From assembly GCF_029543245.1 (NCBI RefSeq), contig NZ_JARQWV010000009.1:1-64000 (forward strand): a stretch of DNA of 64,000 bases. Reading direction: 5' to 3'. The position numbers and the translations under genes were made by a program. This document shows, piece by piece, positions 28,152 through 39,792 of the stretch. Source of the DNA: Caulobacter endophyticus. Lineage in GTDB: Bacteria > Pseudomonadota > Alphaproteobacteria > Caulobacterales > Caulobacteraceae. Numbering within the stretch: the stretch's first letter is position 1; the number at the start of each line of letters is the position of its first letter. The notes beneath the pieces were generated by a model. That model was not told the DNA's origin. It worked only from the letters and a program-made list of their open reading frames with translations, and searched no databases.

Positions 28152-28652
28152 ATGACCAGTAGCCTCTACGTGACCTTCCGCGCCGGCGCGCTGGAAGCGG
28201 CCCTGCCGCAGGCGGCGGTGGCCGAGATCCTGCCGCTGCCAGAACTGGTCGCAGCCCCCGGCGCGCCGCGCGTGCTGGCCGGCTTCGTCAATCTCGGCGG
28301 CGAGGCGATCCCGGCCCTGGCTCTGGACCGTCTGCTGGACGCCGAGGGCGGCGAGCCGCCCCCCGCCCTCTATCGCCATCTGATCCGCCTGCGCCCCCTG
28401 GCTGGCGCGCCGGCCGTGACCCTGCTGGTCGACCGCGTCACCGACGCCGCCGCCCACGCGCCCGACACGCAAGAGGTCGAAGAGGCCGACAGCCTGGGCG
28501 GCTGCATCGCCGAGACCGCCCTGATCGACGGCCGGCTGACGCCCGTGCTATCGCCCGAGCACCTGCTGCTGGCCGAGGAGAAGGCCCGCCTGGACGAGTT
28601 CGCCCGCCGGGCCCAGGAACGCCTGGCCGCCTGGGAAAGCGAGCCGGCGTGA
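28152..28652 (+). CDS. cheW: CheW-like coupling protein (first)
   Basis: A 166-residue single CheW domain: LYVTFRAGALEAALPQAAVAEILP begins the fold, and VLAGFVNLGGEAIPALALDRLL is the usual second-subdomain strand. A charged helical tail (EEKARLDEFARRAQERL) follows from about 138. It links a chemoreceptor to the CheA kinase. GGAG lies before the ATG. Its stop overlaps the CheR start (GTGA), opening an eight-gene overlapping operon. It is analogous to WspB or WspD. Confidence 0.88.
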   Translation: MTSSLYVTFRAGALEAALPQAAVAEILPLPELVAAPGAPRVLAGFVNLGGEAIPALALDRLLDAEGGEPPPALYRHLIRLRPLAGAPAVTLLVDRVTDAAAHAPDTQEVEEADSLGGCIAETALIDGRLTPVLSPEHLLLAEEKARLDEFARRAQERLAAWESEPA

Positions 28653-30082
28653 AACCGCTCCGGGCGGCCCCGCGCCCCCTGGCCCCTCGCTTATTGGCTC
28701 TCGCCGCCGACGAGCCGTTCCAGCGCCTCAAGCGCGCGGTGATCGCCCGCACCGGCCACCACTACTACGCCGACAAGGACGAGGTGCTGTGGGACCGCGT
28801 GCAGCGGCGCCTGCTGGCGACACGTGACCGCGACGTCAGCGCCTATCTGAAACGCCTCTCCGGCGACGATGGCGAAGCGGAATGGGCTGCGCTCGAGACC
28901 GAGATCACCATCGGCGAGACCTTCTTCTTCCGCTACGCCGAACAGTTCACGGCGCTGCGCGAGACGATCCTGCCCGACATCCTCGAGCGCCGAGCGCAAG
29001 ACAAGCGGATCCGCATCTGGAGCGCCGGCTGCGCCACCGGGGCCGAGCCCTATTCGATCGCCATCCTGCTGTCGCAGATGCTGGGCGAGGCGATCGGCGA
29101 ATGGCGGATCTCGATCCTCGGCGGCGACATCAACGCCGCCTTCCTGGAGACCGCGCGCAAGGGCCAATTCGGCCGCTGGGCGCTGCGGGCGGTCAGCGAC
29201 GCCGACCGCGCCCAGTGGTTTAGCGAGACGGCCCGCAACACCTGGACACTGAAAAGCGCCTATCGCGGCCTTGTCAGGTTCGAGCGCCAGAACCTGCTCG
29301 ACCTGCTAGGCCCCGCCCCGCCGCTGGAGCTGACCGAGTTCGACCTGATCCTGTGCCGCAACGTGCTGATCTACTTCCACCACGAAGTGGTCGAACAGCT
29401 CGTAGGCGCACTGGGAAGCCGGCTGGCGCCCGACGGCTGGCTGCTGCTGGGCCATGCCGAACCTAACCCCGCCTTCGGCAAGCTGCTGGACGTGACCCAG
29501 CTGCCGGGCACGGTGGCCTATCGCCCGGCCGATCCGGAGCGCCCGGCCCAGTCAAGTCCCAGCTTCGAAGCCTTCGCGGCGCCGGAGCCCGAGCCCTCGT
29601 CCCAGCATCTGGCCGAGGCGCCCTCGCCGCGCTGGCGGCCGGCGCCGATCCCGACGCCCGTTCCCTCCCCTGCGCCGCCGGTCGCCGATCTGGTGGAGAG
29701 CGTGCGACGCCTGGCCGACGCCGGCGACTACCTCGCCGCCGAGGCCGCCTGCCGGCAGGCCCTGGCGCTGGCCCCCGAGGATCCGGCCCTGCACCTGCAT
29801 GACGGCCTGGTGTTGCAGGCGCTGGGGCGTCCCGGTCCGGCCGAGGCGGCGTTCAAGCGGGCCCTCTATCTCGATCGCGGCTTCGCCCTGGCCCACTATC
29901 ACCTGGGCCTGCTGCTGCTCGACCGTGGACGGAGCAAGGCCGCCGCCCGTTCGCTGAAGACCGCAGCCCAGATCGCCGGAACCGTTCCGCCGGATACGCG
30001 TTTGGCCCACGGCGCAGGTCTGGACGCCGGCCAGCTGCGCAAGAGCGTCCGTCTGCTGCTGCAGTCGCTCGTGGGGGTGTAA
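28649..30082 (+). CDS. cheR: CheR-type methyltransferase with C-terminal TPRs
   Basis: A 477-residue protein. The N-terminal all-alpha CheR domain (about 15-80) is followed by the SAM-dependent methyltransferase domain: ITIGETFFFRYAEQF, the SAM loop RIWSAGCATGAEPYSIAI (about 115-132), and FDLILCRNVLIYF. A Pro-rich linker (about 300-350) leads to two or three tetratricopeptide repeats to about 450 (AEAACRQALALAPEDPALHL, AEAAFKRALYLDRGFALAHY). It methylates receptor glutamates. The TPR tail is typical of WspC-like enzymes in alternative chemosensory arrays. Start GTG overlaps the CheW stop. Confidence 0.92.
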   Translation: MKPLRAAPRPLAPRLLALAADEPFQRLKRAVIARTGHHYYADKDEVLWDRVQRRLLATRDRDVSAYLKRLSGDDGEAEWAALETEITIGETFFFRYAEQFTALRETILPDILERRAQDKRIRIWSAGCATGAEPYSIAILLSQMLGEAIGEWRISILGGDINAAFLETARKGQFGRWALRAVSDADRAQWFSETARNTWTLKSAYRGLVRFERQNLLDLLGPAPPLELTEFDLILCRNVLIYFHHEVVEQLVGALGSRLAPDGWLLLGHAEPNPAFGKLLDVTQLPGTVAYRPADPERPAQSSPSFEAFAAPEPEPSSQHLAEAPSPRWRPAPIPTPVPSPAPPVADLVESVRRLADAGDYLAAEAACRQALALAPEDPALHLHDGLVLQALGRPGPAEAAFKRALYLDRGFALAHYHLGLLLLDRGRSKAAARSLKTAAQIAGTVPPDTRLAHGAGLDAGQLRKSVRLLLQSLVGV

Positions 30083-30089
30083 GAACGAG

Positions 30090-30665
30090 ATGAGTAAGGC
30101 CGACGCCGTATCCGGCGACGGATTGGGGGGACTTTTGGACGATGCGCGCGCCAAGGCGATCCTGGCGGCGCGCACCCGTCGGCTGGCCGAGCGTCGGATT
30201 GCGCCCCAACCCGAAACGCCGCTGGAAGACGTGCTGCTGTGCCAGGCTGGCGCGGGCCTGTTCGCCCTGCCGCTCGTCGCCGTGGAACGCGTGACCCCGT
30301 TCGAGCCTCGCCGCCTGACCCCGGCAAGCGGGCGTCCTGGTCTGCTTGGCCTGGCCAGCGTCGAGGGCCGGCTGCGCCGCGTGCTCGATCTTTCCCGCCT
30401 GACCGGCGGCGCGCCTGCCGCGCCCGACGCCCCCGGCTTCATCATCGCCCTGCGCGGTGCGGGGAGCCTGGCCTTGCGCGTCGACGCCGCGCCCGGCGCC
30501 GCCAAGGTCTCCCGCGAAGCGATCGGTTCCGACGCCTTCGAGGGCGGCGCACGCGGCGCCGTGGCCGAAGGCCCCGGCGACCTGCCCGGCCGCACCGTCA
30601 CCCTTCTTCATCTCGACGACCTCGTCGCCGACCACCTTTCCGCCGCCTTGGGGGCAAGAGCCTAG
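30090..30665 (+). CDS. cheW: CheW-like coupling protein (second)
   Basis: A 191-residue protein with a basic helical N-terminal extension (ARAKAILAARTRRLAERRI, about 19-37) ahead of a CheW domain (LLCQAGAGLFALPLVAVERVTPF, then LLGLASVEGRLRRVLDLSRL). The extension resembles WspD-type couplers. It ends one base into the receptor start codon (TAGTG), so translation of the receptor is coupled. Two different CheWs in one operon fits an array with two coupling positions. Confidence 0.85.
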   Translation: MSKADAVSGDGLGGLLDDARAKAILAARTRRLAERRIAPQPETPLEDVLLCQAGAGLFALPLVAVERVTPFEPRRLTPASGRPGLLGLASVEGRLRRVLDLSRLTGGAPAAPDAPGFIIALRGAGSLALRVDAAPGAAKVSREAIGSDAFEGGARGAVAEGPGDLPGRTVTLLHLDDLVADHLSAALGARA

Positions 30666-32335
30666 TGACCATCGCCAACCGCATCATCCTCGGCTTCGCG
30701 GCCGTCACCGTCCTGCTGCTGGGCGTGGGCCTGTTCGGCCTCGTCCAAATCGGCGTGGTCAAGGACACCACCGAAACCATCGTCACCCGCGACATGGCCG
30801 TGGTCCGCCAGGTCGCCCAGATCCGCACCACCGCCAACGAGATGCGCGCGGCCAGCGACGCGGTGATCACCAGCTATCTGTCGCGCTCGGCCGGCGGCGC
30901 CGGCGGCAACGAGGAAGACCCCGTCACCCGCTGGCGCCAGCGCGGCGTCGACATGGACACGGCGCTGGAAAAGGCCGCCTCGGCCGCCCGCGACTATCGC
31001 CAGGGCGCCCTGTCGGCCGAGCGCGCCGACGCCTGGCGCCGCATCGAGGACTACCTGAACCAGACCGCGGCCTCCTCGCGCCAGGGCCGCACCGACACCG
31101 AGAACCTGTTCAGCGCCATCCGCCGCAACGACAGCGCCGGCGTGGCCGCCGCCCAGACCGCCCTGGTGCAGCGTCGCGGCGAATTCGGACGCGGCATCCA
31201 GGGCGCGGAAGACGTGCTGGACGACGCCATCCTGTCGGGTCAGCGCCGCATCAACGACGTCTACAAGGTCAGCCAGGTGTCGATCATCGTCGCCCTTGTC
31301 GTGGCCGCCGTGATCGCTGGCGCGATCACCTGGGCGATCCGAGGTTCGATCGTCGGTCCGCTGGGGGCCTTCATGGGCTTCGTGGCCAAGGTGGGCGAAG
31401 GCGACCTGACCGGCCGCGCCGCCGCGACCAGCACCGACGAGATCGGCAAGCTGGGCGGCACGCTCAACACCATGGTCGACGGCCTGGTCGTGCTGGCCCG
31501 CCAGAGCCGGGAGGCGACCGAAAACCTCAACGCCGCCACCGCCGAGATCCGCGCCTCGACCCAGGAGCAGGCCGCCAGCGTCGAAGAACAGCTGGCCGCC
31601 GTACAGGAGACCGCCGCCACCGTCGACGAGATCACTCACTCCGGCGCCCAGATCGGCAAGCGCGCCCAGGAAGTGATCGCTTCGGCCCAGGCGACGGCCC
31701 ACACCAGCAACGAGGGCCTGCGCGCCGTCGACGAGACCGCCAAGGCCATGGACGCCATCCGCGAGCAGGCCGAGGCCGTGGCCGAGAACATCGTCGCCCT
31801 GTCGGAAAAGACCCAGGCGATCGGCGACATCATCGCCACCGTCAACGACATCTCCGAGCGCTCGCACCTGCTGGCCCTGAACGCCGCCATCGAGGCCGCC
31901 TCGGCCGGCGAGAACGGCCGTAGCTTCGCGGTCGTGGCCTCGGAGATGAAGATGCTGGCCGACCAGGCCAAGGAGGCCACCACCCAGGTGCGCTCGATCC
32001 TCGGCGACATCCAGCGCGGCATCAACGCCTCGGTCATGCTGACCGAGGAGGCCGTCAAGCGCGTGGCCGCCGGCAAGGAACGCACCGACACCACCCAGCG
32101 CACGATCACCGAGATCACCGGCCGGGTGCAGGAGAGCGTCCAGACCTTCCAGCAGATCGTCGCCTCGACCAACCAGCAGCAGTTGGGCATCGAGCAGGTG
32201 ATGGGCGCGCTGCAGAACATCCGCCAGGCCAGCCAGCAGACCGCCGCCGGCACCCGCCAGCTGGACGAGGCCGCCGCCAACCTGTCGGACCTGTCGCGCC
32301 AGCTGCTGGCCCTGTCCGAGCGCTACCGGACCTGA
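30665..32335 (+). CDS. Methyl-accepting chemotaxis protein
   Basis: A 556-residue transmembrane receptor from GTG. Membrane helix 1 is about 7-28 (ILGFAAVTVLLLGVGLFGLV), a helical periplasmic sensor of about 165 residues follows, helix 2 is about 202-222 (VSIIVALVVAAVIAGAITWA), then HAMP and a long coiled-coil signalling domain. The hairpin tip reads SHLLALNAAIEAASAGE with SFAVVASEMKMLADQ after it; EMK replaces the common EVR. Methylation-helix segments (STQEQAASVEEQLAAVQETA) are present. No C-terminal CheR-docking pentapeptide is seen. The ligand is unknown. Confidence 0.93.
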   Translation: MTIANRIILGFAAVTVLLLGVGLFGLVQIGVVKDTTETIVTRDMAVVRQVAQIRTTANEMRAASDAVITSYLSRSAGGAGGNEEDPVTRWRQRGVDMDTALEKAASAARDYRQGALSAERADAWRRIEDYLNQTAASSRQGRTDTENLFSAIRRNDSAGVAAAQTALVQRRGEFGRGIQGAEDVLDDAILSGQRRINDVYKVSQVSIIVALVVAAVIAGAITWAIRGSIVGPLGAFMGFVAKVGEGDLTGRAAATSTDEIGKLGGTLNTMVDGLVVLARQSREATENLNAATAEIRASTQEQAASVEEQLAAVQETAATVDEITHSGAQIGKRAQEVIASAQATAHTSNEGLRAVDETAKAMDAIREQAEAVAENIVALSEKTQAIGDIIATVNDISERSHLLALNAAIEAASAGENGRSFAVVASEMKMLADQAKEATTQVRSILGDIQRGINASVMLTEEAVKRVAAGKERTDTTQRTITEITGRVQESVQTFQQIVASTNQQQLGIEQVMGALQNIRQASQQTAAGTRQLDEAAANLSDLSRQLLALSERYRT

Positions 32336-32342
32336 TCGCGAC

Positions 32343-34436
32343 GTGCCCGACATCCGGCGACAGCTTCTGGCGGCGTTCGACCTCGAGCACCGCGAGCACC
32401 TCCAGGCGATCCGCCAGGCCATAGCGGCCGGCGGCGAGGCCGACACGCGCGAGATCTTCCGCCGGGCCCACAGCCTGAAGGGCGCGGCGCGGGCCGTCGA
32501 CCTGCCCGCCGTCGAGGAGCAGGCCCACGCGCTGGAAAGCCTGTGCGCCGAGCTGATGGACGGCTCGCGCTCGCTCGACGCCGACACGGTCAGGACGCTG
32601 GAGGGCCTGCTCGACGCGGTGGAGGACGCCGCCGGCGCCGCCTACGCCCCGCCCGCGCCGAAGCCGGCCGCGACCGCCGCGCCCGTCGCCGAGGAGGCGG
32701 TGGAGTACGTGCGCATCGACGTCGAGGCGGTCTCGGGCCTGTCCCGCGCCATGCAGACTCTAGCGGGCGATGTGCTCGACCACGGGGCCATCGACGAGGA
32801 CCTGCGCCGCCTGGCCGCCGACGCCCGCAAGCTGGAACGCCGCTGGCGCGATGTGCGCGGCGGCGTGGCGGCGCGCACGCGCGACGTCGAGCAAGGACTG
32901 AAGGACCTGTCGCGGGCGCTCAACGAGCTGTCGGTGCGCCGGGTGCGGGCCGGCTGGGCGCTGGACCAGGGCCTTTCGGACCTGCGCGGCCGGGTCGAGG
33001 AGATCAGCCAGGCCCCGGCCGAGACCGTGTTCGGCGGCTTCGCCACCATGGTCCGAGACATCGCCCGCGACGCCGACGTGCTGGTCGACGTGCGGGTCAC
33101 GGGCCTGGACACTCGCGCCGACCGCCGGGTGCTGCAGGCCCTGAAAGACCCGGTGATGCACCTGCTGCGCAACGCCGTCAGCCACGGCCGTGAGGCGCCG
33201 CAGGCCCGCGCGGCCGCCGGCAAGCCCGAGCGCCTGACCGTGGCCATGACCGTCTCGGCCGCCTCCGGCCGGCTGCGCATCGACATCGCCGACGACGGCC
33301 CCGGCCCCGACCTCGCCCGACTGGAAGCCGCCGCCGTCGAGAAGGGCCTGATGTCGCCCCGGCCCGAGGGCGCGCCCGCCCCAACGCCCGAGGAGCTTCT
33401 GGCCCACGCCTTCGCCCCTGGCGTCTCCACCGCCCAGGGCGTCGACAAACTGGCCGGCCGCGGCATGGGCCTGTCCGTCGTCGCCGAAGCCGTGCGCAAG
33501 CTGCGCGGCGAGTTGCGCCTGACCGCCGGCCGCCCCTGGGGCGCGCGGGTGGCGCTGTCGACCCCGCTGTCGGCGGCGCGGCAATCACTGCTGTTCGTCG
33601 ACATCCAGGGCCGCCAGGCCGCCCTGCCCTCGCTGGGCGTGCGCCGACTGTTGCGCCTGGACGCCACCCAGCTGGAAACGGTGGAAGGACACCCGGCGGC
33701 ACGGATCGCGATCGACGGCGACGACGTTATCGTCCCCATGGTTCCGCTTTCCGCCCTGCTGTCCGGCGTCGCCGCCGAGGTTCCCGTCCACGCCGGCGCG
33801 GTGTCGGCCGTGCTGCTCAGCCACGGGCGCCGCCATGTCGCCCTGGCCGTCGACGCCCTGTGCGACGTGCGCTCGGCCCTGGTCGAGGACCTGGACGCCG
33901 ACGATCTCGACGCCGACCTGATCGCCGGCGCGGTGCAGCTGGACGACCAGGCCCCCGCCCTGGCCCTCGATCCCGACGCCCTGGTGCGCCGCTGGCTGCG
34001 CGACCAGCGCCAGCTGGCCGCCAGCGGCCTGGGCTTTGCCGAAGAGGCCGAGGACGCCGACGAGACGACCCGCACCATCCTGGTGGTCGACGACTCCATC
34101 ACCACCCGCACGCTGGAAAAGAGCATCCTGGAGGCCCAGGGCTATCGCGTGCTGCTGGCGGTCGACGGGCTGGACGCCCTGAACCTGCTGCGCTCGGGCC
34201 AGGCGATGATCGACCTCGTCGTGGCCGATATCGAGATGCCGCGCATGGACGGCTTCTCGCTGCTGCAGGCGGTGAAGGCCGACGCGGCCCTGGCCGCCAC
34301 GCCGGTGATCCTGATGACCTCGCGCGCCGACGCCGCCGACGTGCGCCGGGGTCTCGACCTGGGCGCCGAGGCCTACATCACCAAGCAGAAGTTCGACCAG
34401 CGCGAGCTCTTGGCCGCGATCGGGCAACTGCTGTGA
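32343..34436 (+). CDS. cheA: CheA-type histidine kinase fused to a receiver domain
   Basis: A 697-residue protein. HPt domain 1-105 with phospho-accepting His43 (FRRAHSLKGAARAV); a Pro/Ala linker; no separate P2 docking domain; dimerisation helices; HATPase with LLRNAVSHG (N box), DIADDGPGPD (G1) and GRGMGLSVV (G2); a CheW-like P5 domain (about 405-540); and a C-terminal receiver (ILVVDDSITTRTLEKSILEAQG, VVADIEMPRMDG, TK at the end). This is the WspE layout. Start GTG; the stop overlaps the cheB start (GTGA). The receiver could act as phosphate sink or internal switch. Confidence 0.92.
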   Translation: MPDIRRQLLAAFDLEHREHLQAIRQAIAAGGEADTREIFRRAHSLKGAARAVDLPAVEEQAHALESLCAELMDGSRSLDADTVRTLEGLLDAVEDAAGAAYAPPAPKPAATAAPVAEEAVEYVRIDVEAVSGLSRAMQTLAGDVLDHGAIDEDLRRLAADARKLERRWRDVRGGVAARTRDVEQGLKDLSRALNELSVRRVRAGWALDQGLSDLRGRVEEISQAPAETVFGGFATMVRDIARDADVLVDVRVTGLDTRADRRVLQALKDPVMHLLRNAVSHGREAPQARAAAGKPERLTVAMTVSAASGRLRIDIADDGPGPDLARLEAAAVEKGLMSPRPEGAPAPTPEELLAHAFAPGVSTAQGVDKLAGRGMGLSVVAEAVRKLRGELRLTAGRPWGARVALSTPLSAARQSLLFVDIQGRQAALPSLGVRRLLRLDATQLETVEGHPAARIAIDGDDVIVPMVPLSALLSGVAAEVPVHAGAVSAVLLSHGRRHVALAVDALCDVRSALVEDLDADDLDADLIAGAVQLDDQAPALALDPDALVRRWLRDQRQLAASGLGFAEEAEDADETTRTILVVDDSITTRTLEKSILEAQGYRVLLAVDGLDALNLLRSGQAMIDLVVADIEMPRMDGFSLLQAVKADAALAATPVILMTSRADAADVRRGLDLGAEAYITKQKFDQRELLAAIGQLL

Positions 34437-35502
34437 AGGCGTCGGGCAAGACCGTGCGGGTGATGATCGTCGAGGATTCGACGGTGGTGCGCACCCTGCT
34501 GACCCACATCGTCGAGCGCGATCCGCGCCTGACGGTCGCCGCCGCCGTCGCCTCGGCCGAGGAGGCCCTGGCCTGCATCGGCCAGGTCAGGCCCGACGTC
34601 ATCTCGATGGACATCCGCCTGCCCGGCATGGACGGGCTGGAGGCCACGGCCCGGATCATGTCGGACCATCCGACGCCGATCGTCGTCATCGCCGACGCGG
34701 TCGAGGACGCCTCGCTGAAGATCTCGATGAACGCCCTGCGGGCCGGCGCCCTTACCGTGGTGGAAAAACCCGTGGGCCTGGCCACCGACGGCTACGAACG
34801 GCTGGCCGACACCATCTGCACCCAGCTCTTCATCATGAGCAGCGTGCCGGTGATCCGGCGCCGGGCCATCGGCGGCGGAGCGCGCGCCCCGCGCGAGACC
34901 GCGCCCGTCGCCACGGCCGCCGACTTCCAGGACCTCGGCTACCTGGCGCTGGCCGCCTCGACCGGCGGACCGCCGGCCCTGGCCCGGGTGCTGGACGCCC
35001 TGCCCGCCGACTTCCCCGCCCCGGTCCTGATCGTCCAGCACATGGGTGCGGCCTTCATGGAAGGTTTCGCCAGCTGGCTGGACAGCCTGTCGCCGATCCG
35101 CGTCGGCGTGGCCAGGGACGGCGAGCTGGCCCTGCCCGGCCGCGCCTATGTCGCTCCCGGCGATCGCCACCTGACGCTGACGCCCGGTGGCGTGCTGCGG
35201 CTGTCGGGCGCCGCGCCCGTCAGCGGCCAGCGGCCTTCGGCGACGGTGCTCTTCCAGTCGCTGGCCCGGTCGGTGGGCTCGCGCTCGGTGGCGGCCCTGC
35301 TGACCGGCATGGGCGAGGACGGCGCCAAGGGCCTGTCCGAACTGCGCGCCGCCGGCGGCTTCACCATCGCCGAGCACGAGAGCAGCGCCGTGGTCTACGG
35401 CATGCCCGCCGCCGCCGTGAAGCTGGGCGCGGCCCGCGCCGTGCTGGGCCTAGACCTGATCGGCCCACGCATCGCCCAGCTGGCCAAGCGCCGGGAGGAC
35501 GC

Positions 35503-35506
<4 letters not shown>
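34433..35506 (+). CDS. cheB: CheB-type chemotaxis methylesterase response regulator
   Basis: A 357-residue protein. The receiver domain has acidic pocket VEDS, phospho-acceptor Asp60 (ISMDIRLPGMDG) and Lys in VVEKPVG; the usual Ser/Thr switch position reads VVVIADAV, so an Ala replaces it. A linker leads to the methylesterase domain with triad Ser176 (AASTGGPPA), His203 (IVQHMGAAF) and Asp296 (LTGMGEDGAKG). It removes receptor methyl groups or deamidates glutamines. It is the WspF counterpart. GTG start overlaps cheA; the stop overlaps the next kinase gene (ATGA). Confidence 0.93.
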
Positions 35507-37136
<1,630 letters not shown>

Positions 37137-37140
<4 letters not shown>

Positions 37141-38951
37141 GCGCCTCCGGGGGCGAGCGCCCGACGATCCTGGTCGTCGACGACGAGCCCGACATCCTGG
37201 TCGCCCTGGAAGACCTGCTGGAGGACCGCTACCGCGTCCTGACCAGCAATGCGCCGGGCAAGGCCCTCGACATCCTGGCCCAGGAGCCTTCGGTCGCCCT
37301 GATCCTGTCGGACCAGCGGATGCCCGGCCTGACCGGCGACCAGTTCCTGGCCGCCGCGCGATCGATCAGCGACGCCGACTCGATCCTGCTGACCGGCTAC
37401 GCCGACCTTTCGGCCGTGGTCGCCGCCCTGAACCTGGGCGGCGTCAGCGGCTATGTCGCCAAGCCGTGGGAGCCCGAGGCCCTGCGCGCGGCCGTCGCCG
37501 CCGGTGTCGAGCGCACGCGCCTGCGCCGCGCCCTGCGCACCGAGCAGGCCCTGCTGCGCGGCCTCATGCACAGCATCCCGGCCGTCATCGCCTTCAAGGA
37601 CGCGCAAGGCCGCGTCGTGCGCACCAACGCCTCCGCCGAGCACGCCTTCGACGACGCGCCCGAGGCGGCGCAGGCCCTGGCCGCCGGCCAGCCGGTGCAG
37701 GTGGTGACCGAAGAGGCCACCCTGGCGGGGCCGGTCTGGACCGAGCGCCAGTACGTGCCGCTGCGTGACGAGGCCGGCCACCTGCTGGTCATCGAGCGCG
37801 ACATCACCGACCAGAAGATGGCCGAGATCCGCCTGCGCCAGGCCGACAAGCTGCAGGCCCTGGGCACCCTGGCCGGCGGCGTGGCGCACGACTTCAACAA
37901 CCTGCTGACCGCGATCCTGGGCAGCCTGGAGCTGGCCGGCCGCCGCCTGCCCGACGCCGACAAGGTGCGGCGCTATCTCGACAACGCCAGCCTGGCCGCC
38001 CGCAAGGGCGCGGCCTTGACCCACCGTTTGCTAGGCTTCAGCCGTCAGCAGGAGAGCCAGCCCAAGGTGGTCGACGTCGCCGACACCCTGATGGGCATGG
38101 ACGCCATCCTGGTGCGCACGCTCGGCGGCTCGGCCCGGATCACCTGGGACCTGCCTGAAGACCTCTGGTCGGCCCATGTCGAGCCCGACCAGCTGGAGCT
38201 GGCCGTGCTGAACCTGTCGGTCAACGCCCGCGACGCCATGCCGGACGGCGGGGAGATCACGATCAGCGCCCGAAACCTGGCCATGGCCGGCGAGACCTCG
38301 CGCCACGACCTGCCCGACGGCGACTACGTTCTGGTCACCGTGCGCGACACCGGCGAAGGCATTTCGCCCGAACTGATGGCGCGGATCTTTGAGCCGTTCT
38401 TCACCACCAAGCCCGTCGGCAAGGGCACCGGCCTTGGTCTGTCGATGGTCTACGGCTTCGCCCAGCGTTCGGGCGGGGCGATCGACATCGAGAGCCAGCC
38501 CGGCGAGGGCACGGCGGTGAACCTCTACCTGCCGCGCGGCTCGGGCGACTGCGGTCCGGGCGAGGACTGCGCGCCGGTCGAAACCGCCCTGGACAGGCAG
38601 CCCTCGCGCACCGTGCTGGTGGTCGACGATGATCCCACCGTGCGGGCGGTGACCGTGGCCATGGTCCGCGACCTCGGCCACCGGGTTATCGAGGCCGAGG
38701 ACGGCGAGCAGGCCCTGCGCAAGGTGCGCGAGGCCGGCCCCGACCTGATGATCGCCGACTTCGCCATGCCCGGCATGACCGGCCTGGAACTGGCCCGGGC
38801 GGCCGAGGAGCTGTCGCCCGGTATCCGGGTCATACTGGTCACCGGCCACGCCGACGTGACGCCCGACCGCACGGACCTGTCGATGGTGCGCAAACCCTTC
38901 GAGAACAGGGAACTGGCCGACCGCATCCGCTCAGTCCTGGCCGGCGCGTAA
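37137..38951 (+). CDS. Receiver-PAS-histidine kinase-receiver hybrid
   Basis: A 604-residue soluble hybrid kinase. Receiver 1 (9-125) has VVDDEPD and Asp59 in [10 protein letters not shown], the DQRMPG style of RpfG-like receivers. A PAS-like domain (about 138-222) follows, then HisKA with His251 ([15 protein letters not shown]), an HATPase ([35 protein letters not shown]), and a terminal receiver with Asp541 ([11 protein letters not shown]). Overlaps the previous gene by ATGA. Kinases with the [11 protein letters not shown] box are typical phosphorelay hybrids. No HPt protein or DNA-binding or GGDEF output follows, so the final target lies elsewhere. Confidence 0.92.
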
Positions 38952-38959
38952 GTCGACAT

Positions 38960-38974
38960 TCGAACAATGTTCGA
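38960..38974. promoter_or_regulatory. Unassigned 15-bp palindrome
   Basis: TCGAACA-A-TGTTCGA is a perfect 7-1-7 palindrome nine bases past the last kinase stop and 150 bp before the M23 peptidase gene. It resembles GAAC/GTTC-type operators but its spacing fits neither the Bacillus nor the Caulobacter SOS box. Confidence 0.4.
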
Positions 38975-39127
38975 TTGAATCTCAGGCTTTCAGCTTGAGC
39001 ATAGACAAGCACATGCGCGTCGTCCTGACGCAGCAATCCTGCCTTTTCATCGCCTTATCTGAATGGTTAACGACGCCCGTGGCGCGCTGAACGCCCCACG
39101 ACGCGAAACGATCCATAGGATGGCGAC

Positions 39128-39790
39128 ATGCATTTTCAGGCGTTGAAGAAGCTTCCTCCCCAGGCGCGGATCGCCCTGGGTCTGACGGTGCTCTTCGCGC
39201 CGATGGCGGGTCTGGCGATGGAAAACCCGCACGCGAACCGGTCGGCGCGACCGGCGGTGCAGACCCTGCTGAACAGGCTGGACGAGGCGCCGCCCCAGCC
39301 CGTGCGCATGGAGACGGTGTGGAAGGGCTCCGACGTCGACGGCGACGGCGCCCCCGACTTCGCCAATCCCACCGGCGCGGCCCCGCGCGAGCATGACGAC
39401 TTCGGCGACGGCGCGTTCGGCGCCCGCCGCGACGGCGGCTCGCGCAAGCACGAGGGCGTCGACTACGTCGCCGTGGCCGGCCAGGCCGCCAAGGCCCCGA
39501 TGTCGGGCTATGTCACCAAGATCGGCTACGCCTACGCCGACGCGCCGGACCTGCGCTTCGTCGAGATCACCAACCCGGCCCTCGGCTACGTGGCCCGCGC
39601 CTTCTATGTCGATCCGGACGTCGAGGTCGGCCAGACCATCCGCCTGGGCCAGGTGATCGGCAAGGTCGCCAGCTTGCAGAAGCACTATCCGGGCATCACC
39701 GACCACGTGCACCTGGAAGTCATCAAGCCCGGCGGCCGGCGGATCAACGCCGCGGCCCTGATCCAGCCGAAGCTGGTGGTTGCGGCGTAA
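39128..39790 (+). CDS. M23-family metallopeptidase (LytM-like)
   Basis: A 220-residue exported protein; residues 12-30 form a signal segment (ARIALGLTVLFAPMAGLA). An acidic loop DVDGDGAPDF (about 69-78) looks like an EF-hand/dockerin calcium site. The M23 domain (about 100-215) shows HEGVDYVAV in place of the usual HxGxD zinc motif and DHVHLEV with the paired His, so the zinc ligands appear present. It would cut peptidoglycan cross-links in the periplasm. AGGAT precedes the ATG. It stands alone, followed by a repeat. Confidence 0.87.
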   Translation: MHFQALKKLPPQARIALGLTVLFAPMAGLAMENPHANRSARPAVQTLLNRLDEAPPQPVRMETVWKGSDVDGDGAPDFANPTGAAPREHDDFGDGAFGARRDGGSRKHEGVDYVAVAGQAAKAPMSGYVTKIGYAYADAPDLRFVEITNPALGYVARAFYVDPDVEVGQTIRLGQVIGKVASLQKHYPGITDHVHLEVIKPGGRRINAAALIQPKLVVAA

Positions 39791-39792
39791 GA

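Noticed and set aside
38960..38974. GAAC/GTTC palindrome as an SOS box
   Set aside because: Caulobacter LexA recognises direct GTTC-N7-GTTC repeats and the Bacillus-type box needs a 4-base gap; neither fits, so it is left unassigned.
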